In this document: positions 1 through 7,843 of the stretch, one piece after another
How the letters are laid out: every line of letters starts with the position of its first letter
Numbering within the stretch: position 1 is the first letter of the stretch
Source: Lonsdalea britannica
GTDB taxonomy: Bacteria > Pseudomonadota > Gammaproteobacteria > Enterobacterales > Enterobacteriaceae
NCBI RefSeq assembly: GCF_946477055.1
Contig: NZ_CAMKXG010000157.1
Location: 1-8,602, forward strand
DNA length: 8,602 bases
Direction: 5' to 3'
Made by a program: the position numbers and the translations under genes
The notes under the pieces: model-generated
Seen by the model: only the letters and a program-made list of their open reading frames with translations
Databases searched by the model: none
What the model was told of the DNA's origin: nothing

Positions 1-548
1 TCAAGTGGTTTAGGTTTGAAGACGTAATCGCGGAAGCGGTAAAAGTCGCCCGCGAAGGTAAAGCTCGGCTCGCGCCAGATGCCCCGCAGGCAGCGGATAA
101 ACTCTTCCGAGCGCAGGTAGCGTTCCTCGTGATCCAACCACGGTTCGCCGATGGCTTTGAACTCGCCGCGAAACCAGCCGCTCACGATGTTGACGGCGAT
201 ACGCGGGCCGTAAATCTGGCTGATAGTGGCGATTTGCTTCGCCGCCAGCGCGGGATTCCACGGACCGGGAAGCAAAGCGGCGATCACCTTCAGACGCTCC
301 GTGGCGGCCAGCAGATCCTGCGAAAAAGTGACCGATTCATGCTGGTTGTCGGCGCCGTAACCCGCAGTGAACCGAATTTGCGTCAGGGCGTAATCAAAAC
401 CGGCGCGCTCGGCGATCTGCGCCAACTTGCGGTTGTAGTGATGATCCCACTGCGTGCGCTGCGGTATTTTGCTGACGACCAGTCCGCCGGAGACATTCGG
501 CACCCAGTAGGCAAACTGGATGGGACGGCGAGTTTCCTGATGAGGCAT
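1..548 (-). CDS. sfnG: Dimethyl sulfone monooxygenase SfnG, FMNH2-dependent (partial, C-terminus beyond the window edge)
   Basis: This is a bacterial-luciferase-like (LLM class) flavin monooxygenase. SfnG enzymes use FMNH2 and O2 to cleave dimethyl sulfone to methanesulfinate and formaldehyde, feeding sulfur assimilation. The frame opens with ATG at 548 and reads 182 codons to the left edge without a stop, about half a full-length protein. The N-terminus begins MPHQETRRPIQFAYWVPNVS; diagnostic family stretches follow: GGLVVSKI, YNRKLAQIAERAGFDYALTQ, RFTAGYGA, the core PGPWNPALAAKQIATI, and NIVSGWFRGEFKAIG. GGGAG at 555-559 sits six bases before the start. The gene begins 15 bp after the stop of the upstream sulfonate monooxygenase on the same strand, so the two are almost certainly one transcript. 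The assignment to SfnG over other LLM monooxygenases rests on these stretches and on the sigma-54 activator next door, which is how sfnG is controlled in Pseudomonas. Confidence 0.9.
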   Translation of the reverse strand, partial: MPHQETRRPIQFAYWVPNVSGGLVVSKIPQRTQWDHHYNRKLAQIAERAGFDYALTQIRFTAGYGADNQHESVTFSQDLLAATERLKVIAALLPGPWNPALAAKQIATISQIYGPRIAVNIVSGWFRGEFKAIGEPWLDHEERYLRSEEFIRCLRGIWREPSFTFAGDFYRFRDYVFKPKPL

Positions 549-563
549 TGCGATCTCCCGTGA

Positions 564-1736
564 TTAGCTGGCGCTGACCTGTTTGACCGGTCGGCGGTCG
601 CCGCCGATAGTTTCACCGAAGGGACCGGTATTGACGGCACGCGACGGCTGGCGGGACGACGGCGCCAACGGCAGTAGCGGCATCACCAGCTCGGCGAAGC
701 GATGGGCCTCCTCCAGATGGGGATAGCCGGAAAGAATGAAGTTTTCGATGCCCAGCGCCTGATACTCACGCAGGCGATCCGCCACCTGCTGCGGGCTGCC
801 CACCAGCGCCGTACCCGCGCCGCCGCGCACCAGACCGACGCCCGCCCACAGGTTCGGGCCAATCCGCAGAGATTCCCGCGAGCCGCGATGCAACGCGCTC
901 ATCCGCGCCTGCCCGGTCGAATCCATACGGGCAAAGATTTTCTGCGCCTGCGCAATGGTGTCGTCGTCCAGATGGGCAATCAGGCGATCGGCCGCCGCCC
1001 AAGCCTCTTCCTCGGTTTCACGAACGATGACATGCAGGCGGATGCCGTAGTTCAGCGTGCGTCCGTTGGCGTCGGCGCGCTCGCGCACCACCCGCAATTT
1101 CTCCTCAACCTGCGCCAGCGGTTCACCCCAGGTGAGATAGGTATCAATCTGTTCCGCCGCTACGTCGATGGCCTCCGGCGAAGAGCCGCCGAAATAGAGC
1201 GGCGGGCCGTTTTCCTGCACCGGCGGAAACAGCACTTCCGCGCCTTCCACCCGAATATGCTTGCCGGAGAAATCCACTTTCTCTCCCTTCAACAGCCGCG
1301 TATAGACGTGCAGGAACTCTTCGGTGACCTCATACCGTTCGGCGTGACTCAAAAAGATGCCGTCGCCTTTGTTTTCCACCGGATCCCCGCCCGTCACCAC
1401 GTTGATCAGCAATCGTCCCTCCGACAGCCGGTCGAGCGTGGCCGCCATGCGGGCGGCCAGCGTCGGCGGTTGCAGGCCTGGACGCACCGCCACCAGATAG
1501 CGCAGCTTACGGGTGATAGGCGCCAGCGCCGAAGCAACCAGCCAGGAATCTTCACAGCTCTTGCCGGTAGGAATGAGGACGCCGTAGTAACCGAGGTTAT
1601 CCGCCGCCAGCGCCACCTGCTGTAAATACGCCAGATCCACCGGGCGTCCGCCGTGAGATGTCCCCAGATAACGCCCATCGCCATGCGTGGGCAGGAACCA
1701 GAAAACCTTGATATTGCCGTTGTCAGACTCAGCCAT
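564..1736 (-). CDS. ssuD: FMNH2-dependent alkanesulfonate monooxygenase, SsuD/MsuD family
   Basis: This enzyme desulfonates alkanesulfonates with FMNH2 and O2, giving sulfite and an aldehyde; it needs an NAD(P)H:FMN reductase (SsuE/MsuE) that is not in the window. The 390-residue length is close to the 381 of E. coli SsuD, with a few extra residues at the N-terminus. The [10 protein letters not shown] opening is typical. Residues matching the E. coli active site are all present at a constant offset of seven: Cys61 (Cys54), Arg233 and His235 (Arg226/His228) in [11 protein letters not shown], Arg304 (Arg297) in [13 protein letters not shown], and Tyr338 (Tyr331) in SGYPHLEEA. The stretch [19 protein letters not shown] resembles methanesulfonate-specific MsuD more than SsuD, and sfnG follows directly, so methanesulfonate may be the main substrate; that is inference. 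AGGA at 1745-1748 lies eight bases before the ATG. A sigma-54 promoter at 1806-1821 faces it. Confidence 0.93.
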   Translation of the reverse strand: MAESDNGNIKVFWFLPTHGDGRYLGTSHGGRPVDLAYLQQVALAADNLGYYGVLIPTGKSCEDSWLVASALAPITRKLRYLVAVRPGLQPPTLAARMAATLDRLSEGRLLINVVTGGDPVENKGDGIFLSHAERYEVTEEFLHVYTRLLKGEKVDFSGKHIRVEGAEVLFPPVQENGPPLYFGGSSPEAIDVAAEQIDTYLTWGEPLAQVEEKLRVVRERADANGRTLNYGIRLHVIVRETEEEAWAAADRLIAHLDDDTIAQAQKIFARMDSTGQARMSALHRGSRESLRIGPNLWAGVGLVRGGAGTALVGSPQQVADRLREYQALGIENFILSGYPHLEEAHRFAELVMPLLPLAPSSRQPSRAVNTGPFGETIGGDRRPVKQVSAS

Positions 1737-1805
1737 TATTCGATTCCTATATAACTATATTCATTATTTATACAAACAATGTTCCAATTTAGTTATAAAA
1801 ATCAA

Positions 1806-1821
1806 AGCAGGATCCGTGCCA
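1806..1821 (-). promoter_or_regulatory. Sigma-54 (-24/-12) promoter of the ssuD/msuD-sfnG operon
   Basis: On the minus strand the bases read TGGCACGGATCCTGCT. The sigma-54 consensus is TGGCACG-N4-TTGCW, so the -24 block matches completely and the -12 block differs only in its first base. The invariant GG (1819-1820) and GC (1807-1808) have exactly the required 10-bp gap. Transcription would start near 1795, giving a leader of about 60 nt before the ATG at 1736. The promoter predicts that the operon needs RpoN and an AAA+ activator, which is the product of the divergent gene. Confidence 0.88.
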
Positions 1822-1830
1822 TGAAGTACG

Positions 1831-1853
1831 TGATTTTTTATCTAATAAAATCA
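1831..1853. repeat. AT-rich inverted repeat just upstream of the -24 element
   Basis: TGATTTT (1831-1837) and AAAATCA (1847-1853) are perfect 7-bp inverted arms around a 9-bp spacer. The repeat lies between the -24 element and the putative enhancers, where a bending protein or a second regulator would act. The T-rich, dyad character is compatible with a LysR-type site such as CysB or Cbl, or simply with an intrinsic bend. I found no good IHF consensus match. Its function is unproven. Confidence 0.35.
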
Positions 1854-1885
1854 TGGTATTACACCTCTCCAGCCGACGGTAAAAA

Positions 1886-1907
1886 TGGTGCATTTGCAGC
1901 AAATGGG
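1886..1907. promoter_or_regulatory. Putative enhancer (UAS1) for the sigma-54 activator
   Basis: The site contains a perfect 15-bp dyad, CATTTGC-A-GCAAATG, at 1891-1905. Its centre (1898) is about 78 bp upstream of the -24 GG and about 100 bp from the predicted start of the minus-strand operon, a normal enhancer distance for AAA+ activators. It shares the 10-mer TTTGCAGCAA with a second copy exactly 32 bp away, close to three helical turns. On the minus strand it reads CCCATTTGCTGCAAATGCA. Confidence 0.6.
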
Positions 1908-1916
1908 TATCACCAA

Positions 1917-1938
1917 CTGCTGCGTTTGCAGCAATGGG
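1917..1938. promoter_or_regulatory. Putative enhancer (UAS2), second copy of the TTTGCAGCAA site
   Basis: This copy reads CCCATTGCTGCAAACGCAGC on the minus strand and matches UAS1 over CCCATT-(T)-GCTGCAAAYGCA. The palindromic core TTGCAGCAA is at 1926-1934, centred on 1930. It also contains an alternative dyad, TGCTGC (1918-1923) with GCAGCA (1928-1933). It lies about 110 bp upstream of the -24 GG and 78 bp before the start codon of the divergent activator gene, so binding could also influence the activator's own expression. Confidence 0.55.
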
Positions 1939-2015
1939 CTTCAATGGCCCTCTCGTATCACTACTGGCGCTGGGATAAGCTCAGGCCATCCAGTTCTCAG
2001 CCGTGAACGCCATCG

Positions 2016-3940
<1,925 letters not shown>

Positions 3941-3944
<4 letters not shown>

Positions 3945-4867
3945 CGGGCGTGGCTCTCCGCCTGCATCAACGACAACAAATGCGCCCGGCTGAGCGCTGC
4001 CTCTTCCGTCAGTCGCGCCGTCAGCGCGCTGAGTGACGGCGTAGTTTCTGAAGACGCCGGATACGCCAGATAATAGGAGGAGCCGCTCGGCACGCAGAGC
4101 GGGAAAGGCGTGACGATCCGCTGCATTTTTACGTCGTCTTCCAGCAGGCAAAGATCGCCGATGGCGATGCCGAACCCCTGCTGCGCGGCGCTCATCGCCA
4201 GATCGAGCGTATCAAAATGCTGAGCCTTGCTGGACGGCAACACATCACGCCCCGCCGCCCGCAACCACAGCAGCCAGTCACGACGGTCCCGCGTAGGGTG
4301 CAGCAGCGTGTGCAGCGACAAATCTTCCAGCGTCATCGCCCGACCGGCCGGGAGCAACGAGGGCGCGCATACCGGCGTCAGGACTTCGTCAAACAGCGGA
4401 TGCAACGTCAGCCCGCGCGCCGAGGGACGGCCAAACACCACCGCCGCATCGAAATGTTCGTGATCGAAATCCAACCCATGCGAAATCGACGACGTCAGCT
4501 CGATATGAATATCCGGCATATCGTTTTGCAGGCGAATGACCCGCGGCAACACCCAGCGCATGGCGCAGGTCGGGCATTTGATGCGCAACGTTCCCGGCCG
4601 GGCGGCGGCCCGCACCAGCGCCTCATCAATGGTCGCCAACGCCTGACGCACCGGCGTCAACAAGCGCTCTCCCTGAGGCGTCAGAATCAATCCGCGAGCA
4701 TGACGTTTGAACAACGGGTAACCCAGTTGACGCTCCAGCCCCAGAATCTGGCGGCTGACTGCGCCCTGCGTCAGGCAAAGGGCCTGCGCCGCGTGGGTGA
4801 AATTGAGGTGCTGAGAGACCACCGCGAAGGTTTGCAGTACGTCCAGCGAAGGGCGGTTCTGGGCCAT
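3941..4867 (-). CDS. LysR-type transcriptional regulator, GcvA-like
   Basis: The 308-residue length is normal for the family. The N-terminal winged HTH occupies about residues 8-66 (LDVLQTFAVVSQHLNFTHAA, then LTQGAVSRQILGLERQLG and LFKRHARGLILTPQGERLL). The effector-binding part begins near LRIKCPTCAMRWVLPRVIRL, a stretch seen in the GcvA-like branch. The effector is unknown. GAGGAG at 4872-4877 lies four bases before the ATG at 4867. The gene is divergent from the aminotransferase gene with a dyad operator candidate between them, the classical LysR arrangement, so it most likely regulates the aminotransferase and itself. Its stop (TAG on the minus strand, 3943-3941) overlaps the stop of the convergent fusion gene within CTAG. 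It shows no link by sequence to CysB or Cbl beyond family membership. Confidence 0.9.
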
Positions 4868-4891
4868 GAGACTCCTCGTCGCAGCCGGTTA

Positions 4892-4914
4892 AGCCATGTT
4901 CTGAGTGCATGGCT
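4892..4914. promoter_or_regulatory. Putative LysR-type operator (T-N11-A dyad) between the divergent genes
   Basis: AGCCATG (4892-4898) and CATGGCT (4908-4914) are perfect 7-bp inverted arms with a 9-bp spacer. The inner bases form T-N11-A (T4897, A4909), the LysR-box pattern. The dyad sits 25-47 bp upstream of the regulator's start codon and about 80-100 bp upstream of the aminotransferase start, suiting autorepression of the former and activation of the latter. I could not assign a convincing -35/-10 pair for either gene. Confidence 0.6.
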
Positions 4915-4994
4915 AGTATGACAAAGTTTCCCTTGTTGCCCAGAGTTTTCTATTACTTAATGACCCTATTCCCGATGACAAACAGGAGCTATCC

Positions 4995-6152
4995 ATGCAG
5001 AGCGCATGCGTCACCCGTTCCAAGCTGCCGGATGTCGGCACCACCATTTTCACCGTGATCGGCCAACTGAGCGCCGAGCATCAGGCGCTGAACCTGTCGC
5101 AGGGCGCGCCTAACTTCGCCTGTGCGCCTCAGCTGATCGACGCCGTTTCCAAAGCCATGCGCGACGGACATAATCAGTATGCGTCCATGACCGGCCTCGA
5201 CGCATTACGCCACGCGCTGGCGGAGAAAACCGAACGGCTGTATGGCGCCCGTTACGATGCCAATGAGGAGATCACGATCATGGCCAGCGCCAGCGAGGGG
5301 CTTTACTCGGCTATTAGCGCGTTGGTGCATCCGGGCGATGAAGTGATCTATTTCGAACCCGCGTTCGACAGCTATGCGCCGATTGTCCGGTTGCAGGGCG
5401 CCACCGCGATCCCGATCAAACTGTCGCTGAGCGATCTGCGCATCGACTGGGATGAAGTCGCCGCGGCCATTAACCCCAAAACCCGTATGATTATCGTCAA
5501 CAGCCCGCACAACCCCACCGGGATGGTTTTCGACGAACACGACATTGCACGACTGACCGCGCTGACGCGCGACACCAATATCGCCATCCTGTCTGATGAA
5601 GTGTATGAGCACATGGTCTTTGATGCGGGTATCCATCACGGCATGGCGCGTCATCCGGCGCTGGCGGAACGCAGCGTCATCGTGTCGTCTTTCGGGAAAA
5701 CCTATCACGTTACCGGCTGGCGCGTCGGCTATTGTCTGGCGCCGAAAGCGTTGATGGATGAAATTCGAAAAGTACACCAGTTCATGGTGTTTTCGGCGGA
5801 TACGCCGATGCAGTATGCATTCGCCGCCATGATGGCGGACCCGCAGAGCTATTTGGGACTGGCCGAGTTCTACCAGCACAAGCGAGACCTGCTGGTGGAT
5901 GCGCTGCAATCTTCCCCATTCGAGCTGCTGCCGAGCGGCGGTAGTTTCTTCCTGCTGGCGCGTTTCCGCGGGTTCAGCGATCTGAGCGATGACGATTTCG
6001 TTCTCAAGCTGATTCGGGACTACAAGGTCGCCACCATCCCACTGTCGGCGTTCTACAGCGAAGGCGTTGACACCGGACTGATTCGGTTAAGCTTTTCGAA
6101 AGATGATGATACGTTGCGGGAAGGCGCGCGGCGGTTGTGTCAGGTGCGCTAG
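4995..6152 (+). CDS. PLP-dependent methionine aminotransferase, YbdL-like (class I/II)
   Basis: A fold-type I aminotransferase of 385 residues, essentially the length of E. coli YbdL (386), which prefers methionine and some aromatic amino acids and can interconvert methionine with its 2-oxo acid. Visible family features are SKLPDVGTTIFT (9-20), LNLSQGAPNF (32-41), YASMTGLDALR (62-72), the PLP-contact Asn173 in PHNPTG, Asp201 and Tyr204 in SDEVYEH, Lys235 in SSFGKTYHVTGWRVGY (Schiff-base lysine), and Arg364 in IRLSFSK (substrate carboxylate). AGGAG at 4984-4988 is six bases before the ATG. All catalytic residues are present. The divergent LysR gene is its probable regulator. Neighbouring sulfur genes make methionine or another sulfur amino acid a sensible substrate, but related enzymes act on kynurenine or aromatic substrates, so specificity is an inference. 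Confidence 0.88.
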   Translation: MQSACVTRSKLPDVGTTIFTVIGQLSAEHQALNLSQGAPNFACAPQLIDAVSKAMRDGHNQYASMTGLDALRHALAEKTERLYGARYDANEEITIMASASEGLYSAISALVHPGDEVIYFEPAFDSYAPIVRLQGATAIPIKLSLSDLRIDWDEVAAAINPKTRMIIVNSPHNPTGMVFDEHDIARLTALTRDTNIAILSDEVYEHMVFDAGIHHGMARHPALAERSVIVSSFGKTYHVTGWRVGYCLAPKALMDEIRKVHQFMVFSADTPMQYAFAAMMADPQSYLGLAEFYQHKRDLLVDALQSSPFELLPSGGSFFLLARFRGFSDLSDDDFVLKLIRDYKVATIPLSAFYSEGVDTGLIRLSFSKDDDTLREGARRLCQVR

Positions 6153-6182
6153 TGTGAGAAAGGTTGTCTGAAACGCATCGAA

Positions 6183-6202
6183 TCCGGGCGTTCACGCCCG
6201 GA
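6183..6202. terminator. Hairpin terminator shared by two convergent genes
   Basis: TCCGGGCG (6183-6190), loop TTCA, and CGCCCGGA (6195-6202) form a perfect 8-bp GC-rich stem. It lies 30 bp after the aminotransferase stop and 14 bp after the stop of the convergent binding-protein gene. The flanking U-runs are weak on both strands (CCCTCTTC on plus, TTCGATGCGTTT on minus), so efficiency is uncertain, but position and symmetry argue for a bidirectional terminator. Confidence 0.65.
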
Positions 6203-6216
6203 CCCTCTTCATCCAG

Positions 6217-6996
6217 TTACTTCGCGGTGACGTCTAATCCGCCAAAGTATTTTTTAGACAGTTCGTTGATCGTGCCTTTGGCTTTCACTTCAGCAATCGC
6301 CGTATTCAAACGCTGGCGAAGCCCGTCGTCGCCTTTACGCAGGCCGAAGGCGATACCGCGCCCCAGAATGCTCTCGTCTTCCACCGCGCCGCCCACAAAG
6401 GCGAAGCCTTTACCCATCGGCTGCGACAAGAAACCGCTCTGCCCGGCCGCCGCCATCACCAGCGTGGCATCCAGACGACCAGACTCGAGATCCTGATAAA
6501 CCTGATCCTGATCCTGATAAGAGACCACATTGACGCCTTTGGGCGCCCAGTGAGCATTGGCATAGCTTTCTTGCACCGAGGACTGCAATACCCCGACCTG
6601 TTTTCCGCGCAGGGACTCCACCGTCGGCAGCAGTCCGCTGTCCGCCCGGGCAATCAGCAAGCTGGGAATGTGATAAATCACATCGGTGAAATCAATCGCC
6701 TGACGTCGTTTTTCGGTCACATTCATGGCCGAGTTGATGATGTCGAATTTGCGCGCCTGTAGGGCCGGTATCAGGCCGTCGAAGGAGGCTTCGGTCCAGG
6801 TGCAGCGAACTTTAGCGGCTTCGCAAACCGCATTGCCCAGATCCACGTCAAAACCGGCCAGGTCGCCTTCCGGCGTTTTATATTCAAACGGCGGGTACAG
6901 GGCTTCCAGCCCGAAACGCACCGTGGTCTGTTCCGCCCAGGCGGATCCCAGAGTGAACAGGCATCCTGCCAGAAGGATAGAGGTCATTTTCTTCAC
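6217..6996 (-). CDS. Periplasmic amino-acid-type ABC substrate-binding protein, HisJ/LAO (ArgT) family
   Basis: A 259-residue periplasmic binding protein that would deliver a small polar ligand to an inner-membrane ABC transporter; no permease or ATPase gene is in the window, so it is an orphan here. GTG at 6994-6996 is the likely start: GGAG at 7006-7009 is nine bases upstream, while the internal ATG (residue 4) would be too far. The signal peptide has Lys2-Lys3, a hydrophobic core, and a probable cleavage after AWA (residues 19-21). LYPPFEY, GFDVDLGNAVC, TEKRRQAIDFTD, TVESLRGKQVGVLQ and HWAPKGVNVVSYQDQD follow HisJ closely. Cys58 and Cys65 match the HisJ/LAO disulfide and Arg97 the carboxylate-binding arginine. 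Against remembered HisJ, several ligand contacts differ: S70 to Ala90, S72 to Asn92, T121 to Val141, D161 to Met181. The ligand is therefore probably not a plain basic amino acid. Confidence 0.88.
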   Translation of the reverse strand: MKKMTSILLAGCLFTLGSAWAEQTTVRFGLEALYPPFEYKTPEGDLAGFDVDLGNAVCEAAKVRCTWTEASFDGLIPALQARKFDIINSAMNVTEKRRQAIDFTDVIYHIPSLLIARADSGLLPTVESLRGKQVGVLQSSVQESYANAHWAPKGVNVVSYQDQDQVYQDLESGRLDATLVMAAAGQSGFLSQPMGKGFAFVGGAVEDESILGRGIAFGLRKGDDGLRQRLNTAIAEVKAKGTINELSKKYFGGLDVTAK

Positions 6997-7478
6997 TGCT
7001 ACAGTCTCCGTTTTTATCTTTTATCAGGGAAATAGCGCTGATGATTTAACAGCCCGAGTATGACGCGTAGCGTCGGCGAGAAGCCTTGAATGAGCGCGCC
7101 ATCGCTCTATTCAGCATACCGCGAATAACGGAATAGTCGACGATGTTCGGCAATGAAGATGGCAGAGACCATCAAAGGCGGAAAAATCTCTCTCGGCGGA
7201 GGGGGTTATCGCTCTGCCGGGGCCATCAGAATCTCGCTCGTTGAGTCATCAACAACGCAACGCCGTAGTCACTCTTCCGGGGAGACTAAACGATTCAGGC
7301 GCCGTTGACTGACCTCGGCGAGACATCTCTCTCCCCGGTCGTATTTATTGGCAAACGCAGGCGAAGATCAAAAGAGGAAATAGCAGTGACGTGGCGAGAG
7401 GATCGCCCTGTTTGACAGGGGAAAGAAGAGGCGTTGGCGTTCTTCTGCCAAGAAAGGAAATCGAATACGACCGAGATA
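6997..7478. other. Intergenic region with hairpins and long-range repeats, no protein gene seen
   Basis: I find no plausible coding sequence here. The left end contains the leader and presumably the promoter of the binding-protein gene (minus strand), though no -35/-10 pair is convincing. Structured elements include GACGC-GTA-GCGTC (7062-7074), an 8-bp stem with one G-U pair (7194-7201 with 7212-7219), CCCTG-TTTGA-CAGGG (7406-7420), CCGGGGAGA/TCTCCCCGG (7277-7285 and 7330-7338), and CGGTCGTATT/AATACGACCG (7336-7345 and 7464-7473). The last two pairs share three bases and so exclude one another. Confidence 0.5.
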
Positions 7479-7509
7479 GAGCATAGCCCCCTCTATGCTC
7501 GGTATTTTT
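7336..7509 (+). ncRNA. Candidate small RNA ending in an intrinsic terminator (5' end uncertain)
   Basis: This is a speculative call. A terminator-like hairpin with a T-run at 7479-7509 faces the plus strand, yet no plus-strand protein gene precedes it within the 850-bp gap. Just before it, AATACGACCG (7464-7473) can pair with CGGTCGTATT (7336-7345), enclosing a local hairpin at 7406-7420, as expected of a folded RNA. The true start must lie at or upstream of 7336, and no convincing promoter was found. It does not match any small RNA I recognise. Confidence 0.3.
7479..7509 (+). terminator. Rho-independent terminator, plus strand
   Basis: GAGCATAG (7479-7486) pairs perfectly with CTATGCTC (7493-7500) around the loop CCCCCT, followed two bases later by TATTTTT (7503-7509). 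On the minus strand no T-run follows, so it points rightward. No gene immediately upstream on the plus strand accounts for it, which is the main reason to suspect an unannotated transcript. Confidence 0.6.
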
Positions 7510-7843
7510 CAACTTAATCACGGGTTATTACATCACTCCGCCAATCGCTTACGTAAAGAAACAATTAGTAACAATAAGCTGGGAGAGTGCGTGCCGTATT
7601 CCCTTTGACTAATTATTTTTAACATATTCATCGCATTCTAAAACAACTTAAGTTCATAGCGTTGATGCCAAAAGATTATCTCAGTGAATAGAATTTTGTT
7701 TTCCTTCAGGGTATAGAAAAGAATTTCACCCAGTGTTAACGGGGAAAACTATTTAATATAATGAAAAGTTTTTTAAATTAAAAAATAAAACAGCTATTTT
7801 GAAATAATGTTCTGAGTGTGTATACGATATGAAGATGATTTGT
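7510..7843. other. AT-rich intergenic stretch, nothing assignable
   Basis: This stretch lies downstream of the LuxR-type gene (minus strand) and after the plus-strand terminator. Base composition changes from GC-rich or mixed to strongly AT-rich here, especially at 7740-7810. TTGACT at 7605-7610 resembles a -35 box but has no -10 at the right distance. AAAACAGCTATTTT (7787-7800) is only a weak A-T stem and not a credible terminator for the LuxR-type gene. I see no open frame, insertion-sequence end or known RNA. Confidence 0.5.

Noticed and set aside
702..1625. A 307-codon open frame on the plus strand opposite the sulfonate monooxygenase
   Set aside because: It is rich in Arg, Gln and His with no recognisable domain, and lies antisense to a gene with every SsuD catalytic residue; it is a shadow of GC-rich codon use.
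1965..1980. TGGCGCTGGGATAAGC as a plus-strand sigma-54 promoter for the activator gene
   Set aside because: The gap between GG and GC is 11 bp rather than the required 10, and both blocks match the consensus poorly.
4217..4921. A 234-codon open frame on the plus strand opposite the LysR gene
   Set aside because: Its composition is dominated by Arg and Gln with no domain signal, and it is antisense to a well-formed LysR regulator.
6961..6996. Lipoprotein signal (LLAGC at residues 8-12) in the HisJ-like protein
   Set aside because: The hydrophobic stretch before the Cys is only about eight residues, while a standard signal-peptidase site after AWA (19-21) fits a normal-length signal and the family.
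7100..7510. CsrB/RsmB-type regulatory RNA
   Set aside because: I count about eight GGA motifs on the plus strand, near chance for the length and far below the many hairpin-loop copies of that family; few lie in loops.
7604..7630. A sigma-70 promoter starting with TTGACT at 7605
   Set aside because: The only -10-like hexamer (TATTCA at 7624) is 13 bp away, too short, and no gene follows on the plus strand.
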